36,380 nucleotides of DNA from JAAYJS01 sp964346185. GTDB taxonomy: Bacteria > Bacillota > Clostridia > Eubacteriales > Eubacteriaceae. Position 1 is the stretch's first letter; each line of letters starts with the position of its first letter. The position numbers and the translations under genes are program-made. Location: contig CAYFTR010000018.1 in assembly GCA_964346185.1 (NCBI GenBank), forward strand, positions 1-36,380, given 5' to 3'. The notes under the pieces are model-generated. The model made no database searches. It worked only from the letters and a program-made list of their open reading frames with translations, and was not told where the DNA came from. Positions 23,582 to 31,501 of this stretch are shown piece by piece.

Positions 23582-24856
23582 ATGAAAGAAAATTTAAAAT
23601 TTTCCGGGCAGGATACTGTCGCCCTGGCAAAGCGATACGGTACGCCTTTGTATGTATTTTCGGCCGATCATTTCAGTGCGTCGGTGGATACAATTCGACG
23701 AGCTTTTCAAAAGACGGAACTAGACGTCACCATACATTACGCAGGAAAAGCATTCTTAAATAAAGCCATGTGTCGCTTGGTTCAGGCGCAGGGTCTGCAT
23801 TTGGACGTGGCATCCGGCGGAGAACTATATACGGCCATACAGGCGGGTTTTCCGGTAGCGGATATATGCTTTCACGGAAGCAATAAATCCGATCAGGAGT
23901 TGCAATTGGCATTGGATCGTCGGGTCGGATTGATTGTGGTGGATTCTTTCGACGAAATCAAACGTCTGGCACGTTTAACAACCCCTGAGCGTCCTGTTGA
24001 TATTTTAGTTCGCATTGCACCGGGGATCGAAGCCCATACCCACCACCTGATACAGACAGGGACGATTGATTCGAAATTCGGTATTCCGATGGCGTTAATC
24101 CCCCGTCTTATTGAGACTTTAAAAGAATTGTCGCATTTGCGTTTAAGAGGATTGCATTGTCATATTGGCTCACAAATTACGGAGTCGGCGGGGTTTATTG
24201 CGGCGGCAGAAAGAATGCTCGAAATTTACGGTACAATCAAAAAAAATAAAGGACTGTCTTTTGACTTGTTGAATCTCGGCGGAGGATTCGGCATTCCTTA
24301 CCTACCGGGAGATCCGACCATCGACCTGGAGACATTGTTTACCGAACTCGGTAAAAAAGTTAAAAGCATGTGCCGAGCGTACAATTTGCAAAAACCGCAA
24401 CTGATGTTTGAACCCGGACGCTTTCTGGCGGCTACGGCGGGGGTTACTCTTTATACCGTCGGTACGGTTAAAGAAATACCGGGACAAAAAACCTATGTGA
24501 GTATCGACGGAGGTATGGCGGACAATCCGAGACCGGCTCTGTACGATGCCGTATACCATGGGGAAATTTGCAATGCAAAACAGACCGATCGACCCGTAGC
24601 GGTACGTGTTTCGGGAAAAGCTTGTGAAACCGACACTTTAATTGATCGGATTGAATTAAACGACCCGCAGGTCGGGGACATCCTAATGGTGTATGCGACC
24701 GGTGCTTATAATTATGCCATGGCAAGTAACTACAATCGCCTGCCGAAACCTGCGGTTGTTTTATTAAAGGGTAATCGCAGCGACATTATTTCAAGAAGAG
24801 AAACCTACGACGACCTTTTGCGTTTAGACGAAATACCGCCATGGTTGGAGGAGTAA
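23582..24856 (+). CDS. lysA: diaminopimelate decarboxylase
   Basis: A 424-residue PLP enzyme of the fold-type III group that converts meso-diaminopimelate to lysine. The PLP lysine is K56 (HYAGKAFLN). Other sites are LDVASGGEL, FHGSNKSDQEL, GLHCHIGSQI, the phosphate-binding NLGGGFGIPY, EPGRFLAA, the active-site cysteine region SGKACETDTLI, and YATGAYNYAMASNYNRLP. The length is normal. AGGAG lies 5 bases before the ATG. It is the first gene of the second operon and the only lysine-pathway gene in the window. The wall diamino acid cannot be deduced because murE is not present. Confidence 0.95.
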   Translation: MKENLKFSGQDTVALAKRYGTPLYVFSADHFSASVDTIRRAFQKTELDVTIHYAGKAFLNKAMCRLVQAQGLHLDVASGGELYTAIQAGFPVADICFHGSNKSDQELQLALDRRVGLIVVDSFDEIKRLARLTTPERPVDILVRIAPGIEAHTHHLIQTGTIDSKFGIPMALIPRLIETLKELSHLRLRGLHCHIGSQITESAGFIAAAERMLEIYGTIKKNKGLSFDLLNLGGGFGIPYLPGDPTIDLETLFTELGKKVKSMCRAYNLQKPQLMFEPGRFLAATAGVTLYTVGTVKEIPGQKTYVSIDGGMADNPRPALYDAVYHGEICNAKQTDRPVAVRVSGKACETDTLIDRIELNDPQVGDILMVYATGAYNYAMASNYNRLPKPAVVLLKGNRSDIISRRETYDDLLRLDEIPPWLEE

Positions 24857-24860
24857 TATC

Positions 24861-25496
24861 GTGGGGTTTTCATCAAATACACCGGTGGATTTATTGATAA
24901 GTCTTCCGGCAATTATCATTGCTATCACCTTTCATGAGGTGGCCCACGGCTATGCGGCGGAGGCCATGGGGGACGATACGGCGGCACGTGCCGGACGTTT
25001 AACCTTAAATCCGCTTAAACATATTGACCCTCTGGGGCTGTTGTCGATGGTTTTGTTTCGGTTCGGTTGGGCAAAGCCCGTTCCGGTTAACCCCAACAAC
25101 TTTAAAGATCGAAAAAAAGGTGTGTTGTTGGTTTCTTTGTCCGGCTGCGGCACCAATCTCATATTGGCCTTTATCTCCTTGGCGGTCATCACTCTGGTGC
25201 AAGGCTTTGCAAACCCCTTGCTCAATCGGATTTTGTATAATTTTTACATCTATAATTTAATTTTCGGTATATTTAATTTATTGCCGATACCGCCTTTGGA
25301 CGGCTCTCATGTTTTGGAACAATTTTTACCTCTTCGGGCACGTATGGTTTACAACCGATACGCCCGTTACGGTATGTTTGTGCTGCTGCTGTTGTTGTGG
25401 ACAGGAATGGTCGGCCGTTTGATTTGGCCTGCCATCAGTGCGGTAGACAGTTTTTATAAATTACTTTTAAGCCCCTTAAGGGGTTGGGTTTTATGA
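24861..25496 (+). CDS. site-2 protease family (M50) zinc metalloprotease
   Basis: A 211-residue membrane protein with about five hydrophobic segments. The zinc site is H25-E26-x-x-H29 (TFHEVAHGYAAEAMGDDTAA). The third ligand region is LLPIPPLDGSHVL, where the aspartate coordinates zinc. This short form lacks PDZ and CBS domains and belongs to the YwhC/Rv-type S2P group often linked to scpA/scpB. The substrate is unknown. The start is GTG at 24861, behind GGAGGAG. The stop codon overlaps the scpA ATG. Confidence 0.9.
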   Translation: MGFSSNTPVDLLISLPAIIIAITFHEVAHGYAAEAMGDDTAARAGRLTLNPLKHIDPLGLLSMVLFRFGWAKPVPVNPNNFKDRKKGVLLVSLSGCGTNLILAFISLAVITLVQGFANPLLNRILYNFYIYNLIFGIFNLLPIPPLDGSHVLEQFLPLRARMVYNRYARYGMFVLLLLLWTGMVGRLIWPAISAVDSFYKLLLSPLRGWVL

Positions 25497-26230
25497 AAAC
25501 CGTATCGATCCATATAGAGTCCTTTGAAGGACCGTTGGACTTGTTGTTGCAATTGGTCGAAAAAAATAAGATAGATATTTATGAAGTTCAAATTTCGGAG
25601 ATTATCGACAGCTATTTAAAGCAAATTCAGCAATGGGAAAAAGCGGACATGACCGTAGAGAGCGAGTTTATCCTGATGGCGTCCCGCTTAATTGAAATTA
25701 AATCGAGAAAATTACTGCCGACGCTTGCTTTTACGGAAGAAGAGGACGACGAAGCCCTTTTATTACAACAATTGGCGTTGTATCGTCTGTTTAAAAAAGC
25801 GGCCGAAATGTTCATCTTACGACAGAATGAAGCGGGAAGACACCTGTACAAAGACCCGGAATATTTACCCCGTGTCATAAAAAAAGAATTGCCACCCCTT
25901 GACCCGGAACGCTTGTGTAAAGCTTACAGACGTTTTGCACAACGCAAGGATAATGTCGATGAGCTAACCGTCCACAAACGTATTTTTAAAAACTTTTATT
26001 CCGTACGGGATAAGGCAAGAGATATTCAAGCCGCCTTAGACAAAACGGATAAAGATAAACTTATGTTTTCCGAAATAGTGGCGAGTTATCGTGATTATCG
26101 CGAGGTTTTGGCAGGTTTTTTAGCACTTTTGGAATTAATGAAAACCGATGTGATTGAAGTTTATCAAGAAAGTATCTTTACGGATATGGAAGTATATAAA
26201 AAAATTAACAATGCAAATGAAATTTATTGA
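25493..26230 (+). CDS. scpA: segregation and condensation protein ScpA
   Basis: A 245-residue kleisin subunit of the SMC-ScpA-ScpB condensin. The N-terminal domain is IHIESFEGPLDLLLQLVEKN followed by KIDIYEVQISEIIDSYL, which binds the SMC neck. The middle is acidic (FTEEEDDEALLLQQL). The C-terminal winged helix (MFSEIVASYRDYREVLAGFLALLELMK) binds the SMC head. The start is ATG 25493, which overlaps the protease stop as ATGA. An upstream TTG at 25484 is unlikely. Its AAGGGG ribosome-binding sequence is part of the palindrome CCCCTTAAGGGG (25472-25483). The 3' end overlaps scpB. Confidence 0.94.
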   Translation: MKTVSIHIESFEGPLDLLLQLVEKNKIDIYEVQISEIIDSYLKQIQQWEKADMTVESEFILMASRLIEIKSRKLLPTLAFTEEEDDEALLLQQLALYRLFKKAAEMFILRQNEAGRHLYKDPEYLPRVIKKELPPLDPERLCKAYRRFAQRKDNVDELTVHKRIFKNFYSVRDKARDIQAALDKTDKDKLMFSEIVASYRDYREVLAGFLALLELMKTDVIEVYQESIFTDMEVYKKINNANEIY

Positions 26231-26807
26231 AAATAAGTCCTATTATTTCAGTCGGATTGAAGCATTGCTTTTTTCGGTCGGAGAAGAGGTGCCGCAAGAA
26301 GATATCGCTTCGCTTTTGTCCTTGGATTTGGAACAAATAGAAATATTACTCAGAGAAATGCAAGATCACTACCGCTGTAGCGATCGGGGCATTTGTTTAT
26401 TAAAAGCGGACAATACATGGCGATTGGCATCTAAAGCGGAATACTACGATATGATCACCGAATATACACAAGTCGTCAAAAAAAATCAAATTTCCAAAGC
26501 GGCAATGGAAACCTTGGCTATTATCGCCTACAGGCAACCGGTCACACGGGTTGTGATCGACGGCATTCGGGGCATCCAATCGTCTTCGACGGTTTATTGG
26601 CTCTTGGAAAATGATCTGATTGAAGAAGCCGGACGTCTGGAAGCACCGGGTAGGCCGATTCTTTATCGAACCACCAACAATTTTCTAAGACTGGTCGGGC
26701 TGGAAACCATCGCTCAACTGCCGGAATTCGAAGAATTTAAAGAACAGGAAAAGCAAACGGTACCGCAAAAAACGGAGGAGGTAGCGAACACAAATGGAAC
26801 CAATTAG
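26211..26807 (+). CDS. scpB: segregation and condensation protein ScpB
   Basis: A protein of about 198 residues with two winged-helix domains that dimerises and binds ScpA in the condensin complex. The signature region is SKAAMETLAIIAYRQPVTR followed by IDGIRGIQSSSTVYWLLENDLIEEAGRLEAPGRP, split here for length; it ends with LVGLETIAQLPEFEEF and a short charged tail. The start is ATG 26211 or 26217, both inside the scpA 3' end. Neither has a clear ribosome-binding site, so translation is probably coupled to scpA. It overlaps rluB by 14 bp. Confidence 0.93.
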   Translation: MQMKFIENKSYYFSRIEALLFSVGEEVPQEDIASLLSLDLEQIEILLREMQDHYRCSDRGICLLKADNTWRLASKAEYYDMITEYTQVVKKNQISKAAMETLAIIAYRQPVTRVVIDGIRGIQSSSTVYWLLENDLIEEAGRLEAPGRPILYRTTNNFLRLVGLETIAQLPEFEEFKEQEKQTVPQKTEEVANTNGTN

Positions 26808-27516
26808 ATTACAAAAATATATGGCGGATTGCGGTGTCGCCTCCCGAAGAAAATCCGAAGCGATGATTTTGCAAGGTCTGGTAGAGGTCAACGGTACGAT
26901 TGCAACGGAAATGGGTGTACGGATCGACCCCTTCAGCGATGTGGTTAAAGTAAAGGGCAAAGTCATCACCCCGGAGCAAAAAACAACCCTTATGCTCAAC
27001 AAGCCGGGAGGCTATGTTTGTACCTTTAAAAATTTTCCGGGAGAAAAATCCGTTTCTCTTTTAGTGCCGGAAGGGACAAAGTGGCATTGTATCGGACGGT
27101 TGGATAAAAACACCACCGGGCTGTTGTTATTAACCAATGACGGTCAATTGACACAAAAAATTACCCATCCCGCTAAAAAAATAAAAAAAGTCTATCACGT
27201 CACCGTGCTGGGAAAACCCGATGTACAAGACATCCGGGCACTTAAAAAAGGGATAGCTATCACGGACGAAACGACAACTTACATTACCGCTCCGGCACAG
27301 GTTCGGGTTCTAAAGACCGAAGGCAATCAAACATACCTGGAAATTGCGATAACGGAGGGTAAAAAAAGGCAGGTACGCCGTATGTGTGAGGCCGTTAATT
27401 GCAAGGTAACGGCTCTTAAAAGAGTGGCGGTAGGCGGCCTTGTACTCGGCAATTTACCGGAAGGGCAGTACAAACAACTAAAAGAAAAAGATATCAGGAA
27501 AATATTTTTATCATGA
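26794..27516 (+). CDS. rluB: 23S rRNA pseudouridine synthase (RsuA/RluB family)
   Basis: A 240-residue pseudouridine synthase. The N-terminal S4 RNA-binding domain is RLQKYMADCGVASRRKSEAM. The catalytic domain has D104 in GRLDKNTTGLLLLTNDG, and further motifs KVYHVTVLGKP and EGKKRQVRRMCEAVN. In Firmicutes the gene next to scpB is the RluB type, which modifies U2633 or its equivalent in 23S rRNA. The exact site is inferred from synteny. The ATG lies within scpB behind GGAGGTAG, and the stop overlaps the next gene as ATGA. Confidence 0.92.
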   Translation: MEPIRLQKYMADCGVASRRKSEAMILQGLVEVNGTIATEMGVRIDPFSDVVKVKGKVITPEQKTTLMLNKPGGYVCTFKNFPGEKSVSLLVPEGTKWHCIGRLDKNTTGLLLLTNDGQLTQKITHPAKKIKKVYHVTVLGKPDVQDIRALKKGIAITDETTTYITAPAQVRVLKTEGNQTYLEIAITEGKKRQVRRMCEAVNCKVTALKRVAVGGLVLGNLPEGQYKQLKEKDIRKIFLS

Positions 27517-28127
27517 CCAATACGTCAAACAAAAAAGAAAGCACGATATCCGAATTTCCCCTTAAATTGACCGAGCTTGCACAACAAATTGCGGCACAAA
27601 CCATACAACCGGGGGATTTTGTGATCGATGCGACCGTCGGCAACGGCGAGGATACCCTCCATTTAGCTCGTTGTGTGGGAGATAAAGGAAAGGTATTGGG
27701 GTTTGATATTCAGGATCTGGGCTTAAAAAAGACAGAGCGACTATTAATCGAAAACGGATTGGAGCAACGGGTTCGGTTGGTTTGTTCAAGCCATCAAAAC
27801 ATCGGAAACCATTGTAGCGAAAGCCCGTCGGTGATTATGTTTAATTTGGGCTATCTTCCCGGAGGGTCCTCGGATATTCACACAAAAGCCGAGACCACGC
27901 TAAGGGCATTGGAAGAAAGTTGTCGGATATTGGCACCCGGCGGTATGATAAGCCTGTGCTTGTACAACCACCGAGAGGGGTTAAGAGAGAAGCAAGCCGT
28001 CATAAAATGGATTGACAGTTTGCCCAAGTTCTTTCAGGTTTTACATATCGTGCCATTAAAACGAAACAAGCCGCCCGAGTTGTTTGTCATAAAAAATACA
28101 AAAATCAGGAGTAGGGATGAAAGATAA
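27513..28127 (+). CDS. mnmM: class I SAM methyltransferase, YtqB/MnmM family
   Basis: A 204-residue methyltransferase with motif I VIDATVGNGEDTLHLA, motif II VLGFDIQ, and the family segment VIMFNLGYLPGG followed by the late SLCLYNHREG. These mark the former rRNA methylase family PF06962, whose B. subtilis member YtqB has been assigned as MnmM. MnmM methylates 5-aminomethyl-2-thiouridine at the tRNA wobble position. The function here is transferred from that family. The gene overlaps rluB by 4 bp and the RpiR gene by 11 bp. Confidence 0.8.
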   Translation: MTNTSNKKESTISEFPLKLTELAQQIAAQTIQPGDFVIDATVGNGEDTLHLARCVGDKGKVLGFDIQDLGLKKTERLLIENGLEQRVRLVCSSHQNIGNHCSESPSVIMFNLGYLPGGSSDIHTKAETTLRALEESCRILAPGGMISLCLYNHREGLREKQAVIKWIDSLPKFFQVLHIVPLKRNKPPELFVIKNTKIRSRDER

Positions 28128-29025
28128 AGAAGAAACGGAGCCGTCAGGTCAAAACATTGATGTTATCGAAAAAATAAAAGCCTATTATCCGCGTATGAGC
28201 AAAAGTCAAAAAAAAGTGGCATCCTTTGTGCTTAATCATAAAGATATGGTGCCGGCTCTATCCGTAACAAAAATGGCAAAAGCGGTGGCTGTCAGCGAAG
28301 CAACCCTGGTACGTTTTGCCATGTTTTTAGATTACGAGGGTTTTCCGGAATTTAAAAGAGCCTTGTCGGAAGACTTAAAAGCCCGTTTAACAACGGTCGA
28401 CCGTTTAAATATGGAGGCCGATAATGTCGCAATGTTTTCCGATGAGAAAGTGTTGCAATTTATGAGTCTGTCCATTCGCAGAGATATTGTATCGGTTCGG
28501 GATACCTTAAAACAAATGGACAGACGGACAATTTGCCAAGCGGTTAAAGCCATCATCGAAGCACCGCGTATTTATATTATCGGCTTTCGAACAACCGGTT
28601 TACTCGTAGAAATGATGAGTTACTACCTGGGGTTTGTGGTGGAAGATGTACGTGTCGTTAATCAACATGCATTGGATGTATACGAACAATTGGTCAAAAT
28701 AAATGCGGAGGATTTGGTTATCGGATTAAGCTTTCCGAGATATGCCAAAAAAACCTATGATTTATTAAAGTTTGTTAAGAAATTTTCGCCGACCGTTTTA
28801 GCGATCACCGATTCGGAATCGGCACCGATTAATGAATTTGCCGACATTCGGTTGTATGCCAAAACGTCGTGCGCATCCTTTGTGGATTCCTTAGCGGCAC
28901 CTTTAAGCATGATTAACGCCTTAACGGCCGCTGTGGGTTTTTCAAATTTAAATCAAACAAAAGATACCTTCAACCGATTGGAAGAAGTATGGAAAAATCA
29001 ATACATATATAAAGGTGAAGAATGA
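28117..29025 (+). CDS. MurR/RpiR family transcriptional regulator
   Basis: A 302-residue regulator. The N-terminal HTH_6 domain (KIKAYYPRMSKSQKKVASFV, then MAKAVAVSEATLVRFAMFLDYEGFPEFK) is followed by a SIS domain (IYIIGFRTTGLLVEMMSYYL, DLVIGLSFPRYAKKT, VLAITDSESAPI) that normally binds a phosphosugar. There is no sugar gene nearby; it is embedded between tRNA/rRNA modification and lipid genes, so its target is not evident. AGGAG lies before the ATG at 28117. The stop overlaps the flavoprotein start as ATGA. Confidence 0.9.
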   Translation: MKDKEETEPSGQNIDVIEKIKAYYPRMSKSQKKVASFVLNHKDMVPALSVTKMAKAVAVSEATLVRFAMFLDYEGFPEFKRALSEDLKARLTTVDRLNMEADNVAMFSDEKVLQFMSLSIRRDIVSVRDTLKQMDRRTICQAVKAIIEAPRIYIIGFRTTGLLVEMMSYYLGFVVEDVRVVNQHALDVYEQLVKINAEDLVIGLSFPRYAKKTYDLLKFVKKFSPTVLAITDSESAPINEFADIRLYAKTSCASFVDSLAAPLSMINALTAAVGFSNLNQTKDTFNRLEEVWKNQYIYKGEE

Positions 29026-30260
29026 ATAACGTGATTTGGAATACCGTTGTAATCGGTGGCGGACCGGCCGGAATGCTGGCGGCCTTATCGGCAGCAGGCG
29101 ATGGACAATCGGTATTAATTTTGGAGCAAAACGAAAAGTTAGGCAAAAAAATGTTTATTACAGGTAAGGGAAGATGCAACTTAACCAACGCCTGCGATCG
29201 AACGGAATTTTTTAAAAACATCATCGGCAATCCCCGTTTTTTTTATTCCGCTTACAGTCACTATAATCAGCAAGATTTGTGCCGACTGGTGGAAATGTAC
29301 GGTTGTCCCTTAAAAACAGAAAGGGGCGGGCGGGTTTTTCCTGTTTCGGATAAATCGGGAGACGTCATTAAAGCACTGGAAAAAGCCTTGACCGATAAAG
29401 GCGTTCAAATTAATTTACACCATAAGGTATTGCGAATAGATGTCGATGCAAATAAAAAAGTTTGCGGTGTCGAAACGAACAACGGTTTTTTCCCTTGTAA
29501 AAAAGCAGTTTTGGCAACCGGTGGCAAGACCTATAGGGCAACCGGGTCCGACGGCTCGGGCTATGCACTGGCAAAAAGCCTGGGGCACACCGTAACGTCC
29601 TTACGGCCGTCTCTTATCGGGCTGAAGACCGTCGAAAAATGGCCCCAAGAACTGCAAGGCTTAACCTTAAAAAATGTAGAGGTTTCTTTGTACCGAGGCA
29701 AAAAGCAAGTTTCCAAAGATTTCGGCGAAATGCTCTTTACCCACTTCGGAGTATCCGGTCCCGTTATTTTAACCCAGTCGTCAAAAATAAAAAACTCGCC
29801 GCAGGACTATCACCTGAAGATCGACTTAAAGCCCGCATTAACCGAAGAGCAATTGGACCGTCGCCTACAAAGAGACTTTTTGCAGAACAGCAATAAATTA
29901 ATTAAAAATGCTTTAGATGACCTTTTGCCTAAAAGTATGATATCATTAATACCGATATTAGTCGAGTTGGACGGCAACAAAAAAGTAAACCAATTAACCA
30001 AAGCCGAACGCTTTAAATTGGGGAAATTACTTAAACATTTGCCCTTGACGGTTGCGGATTATGAGGACCCCAATCGCGGTATTGTAACGGCGGGGGGGAT
30101 CAACGTCAAAGAGATTGACCCGGCGACGATGGGTTCCCGACTGGTGCAAGGCTTATACGTTGCCGGCGAAGTGCTGGACATCGATGCACTCACCGGTGGC
30201 TTTAATCTTCAAATTGCCGCAAGTACGGGTTGGCTGGCAGGAAAAGGATTGGTAAAATAA
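29022..30260 (+). CDS. HI0933/YtfP-type NAD(P)/FAD-dependent oxidoreductase
   Basis: A 412-residue flavoprotein with an N-terminal dinucleotide fold (VVIGGGPAGMLAALSAAGDG), the family motif ITGKGRCNLTNA, the cap region GGRVFPVSDKSGDVIKAL, ATGGKTYRATGSDGSGYALA, and the C-terminal FAD segment YVAGEVLDIDALTGGFNLQIA. Proteins of this family, which includes BaiN, are FAD reductases of mostly unknown substrate. The bile-acid role is known only for particular members and should not be assumed. AGGTG precedes the ATG. The stop is 1 bp before cmk. Confidence 0.88.
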   Translation: MNNVIWNTVVIGGGPAGMLAALSAAGDGQSVLILEQNEKLGKKMFITGKGRCNLTNACDRTEFFKNIIGNPRFFYSAYSHYNQQDLCRLVEMYGCPLKTERGGRVFPVSDKSGDVIKALEKALTDKGVQINLHHKVLRIDVDANKKVCGVETNNGFFPCKKAVLATGGKTYRATGSDGSGYALAKSLGHTVTSLRPSLIGLKTVEKWPQELQGLTLKNVEVSLYRGKKQVSKDFGEMLFTHFGVSGPVILTQSSKIKNSPQDYHLKIDLKPALTEEQLDRRLQRDFLQNSNKLIKNALDDLLPKSMISLIPILVELDGNKKVNQLTKAERFKLGKLLKHLPLTVADYEDPNRGIVTAGGINVKEIDPATMGSRLVQGLYVAGEVLDIDALTGGFNLQIAASTGWLAGKGLVK

Positions 30261-30261
30261 A

Positions 30262-30915
30262 ATGAAAATAGCTATAGACGGTCCCGCAGGAGCCGGCAAA
30301 AGTACCGTTGCAAAGATAATAGCGGATCGCTTAAACTTAACCTATATCGATACAGGTGCCATGTATCGTGCCATTGCTTACGGTGTCATACTTAACAAAA
30401 TACCCGACACTAACCCCGAAGCAATTATTGCGTTTGCACAAAAAGCTTCCGTCGATCTGCAGGGGCAACAGGTATTTTTAAATGATCACAACGTGACCGC
30501 GCAAATCAGAGAACCTGCGGTATCACAAATGACATCGGTTGTATCGGTAATTAAAGAAGTTCGAGATTTAATGGTTGACAAACAAAGGCAAATTGCACAA
30601 GGTAACGATGTTATTATGGATGGACGAGATATCGGCTCCGTTGTTTTACCTGATGCGGACTATAAATTTTATTTAGACGCCGATGTGGAGGAAAGAGCCA
30701 AAAGAAGAGAAAACGAACTCGAAAAAAAAGGCATTGCCCAAAGCTACGAATCGGTAAAATTTGATATGATAAAAAGAGATTACGCCGATATGAATCGCAG
30801 TGAAAGCCCTCTTGTCTGTACGGAGGATGCCGTTAAAATAGCAACGGATCATTTGACTGTCGAAGAAGTGGCCCGAAAAATTATCGACACAATAGGTGGC
30901 GGCAATGATCTATAA
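30262..30915 (+). CDS. cmk: cytidylate kinase
   Basis: A 217-residue kinase that phosphorylates CMP and dCMP. The P-loop is IDGPAGAGKSTVAKIIA, followed by YIDTGAMYRAIAY, the CMP-binding insert (AVSQMTSVVSVIKEVRDLMV), DGRDIGSVVLPDADYKFYL and the lid DMIKRDYADMNRSESPL. The length is normal. The order cmk, plsC, ispH/rpsA is conserved in many Firmicutes. It overlaps plsC by 11 bp. Confidence 0.96.
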   Translation: MKIAIDGPAGAGKSTVAKIIADRLNLTYIDTGAMYRAIAYGVILNKIPDTNPEAIIAFAQKASVDLQGQQVFLNDHNVTAQIREPAVSQMTSVVSVIKEVRDLMVDKQRQIAQGNDVIMDGRDIGSVVLPDADYKFYLDADVEERAKRRENELEKKGIAQSYESVKFDMIKRDYADMNRSESPLVCTEDAVKIATDHLTVEEVARKIIDTIGGGNDL

Positions 30916-31483
30916 ACTTATAAAAGGAATACTTCGGGTTTTTACATTTATATGGTATGATGTGTCGGTGACGGGGCAGGAAAACCTTCCCGAAAAGGGG
31001 CCTTATGTTTTATGTGCCAACCATGTTTCCTATGCGGATCCGGTAATGTTGGCCTTTTTAACAGGAAAAGAACCCGTTCATTTTATAGCAAAAAAAGAAT
31101 TGTTTGAAAACCCTGTACTGGGATGGATTTTTAAAAAAGTCCATGCCTTTCCGGTCGATCGACAAAACCCGTCCTTAGCGACCATGCGCCATGCTATAAC
31201 GGTCTTACAAAACAAAGGAATTTTGGGTATATTCCCCGAGGGCACCCGCACCAAAGGCAGAAAACTGAAGCCCCAGGGCGGCTATGTGGTATTTGCCCAC
31301 AAAGCAAAAGCACCGATTGTTCCCGTATTTATATATTATGACAGCTTTAAATTTAGAGCAAAAATTAAGGTTATCATCGGAAAACCGGTCTATTTAACCG
31401 ACTATACACAAAAAAGACTAAGAATTGAAGAAATTTCTGAAATTAGTCAAAAAATTATGGACAATATTTATGATTTACACTAA
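30905..31483 (+). CDS. plsC: 1-acyl-sn-glycerol-3-phosphate acyltransferase
   Basis: A 192-residue membrane-associated acyltransferase that converts lysophosphatidate to phosphatidate. The catalytic HX4D motif is CANHVSYADPVML, and the glycerophosphate-binding motif is FPEGTRTKG. Further motifs are the KKELFENP region and APIVPVFIYY. A single N-terminal hydrophobic stretch (LIKGILRVFTFIWYD) may anchor it. ATG 30905 is chosen because AGGTGG (30894-30899) lies five bases before it; GTG 30896 is part of that site. It ends 18 bp before ispH-rpsA. Confidence 0.92.
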   Translation: MIYKLIKGILRVFTFIWYDVSVTGQENLPEKGPYVLCANHVSYADPVMLAFLTGKEPVHFIAKKELFENPVLGWIFKKVHAFPVDRQNPSLATMRHAITVLQNKGILGIFPEGTRTKGRKLKPQGGYVVFAHKAKAPIVPVFIYYDSFKFRAKIKVIIGKPVYLTDYTQKRLRIEEISEISQKIMDNIYDLH

Positions 31484-31501
31484 AATGATGAGAGTAGTAC
31501 C

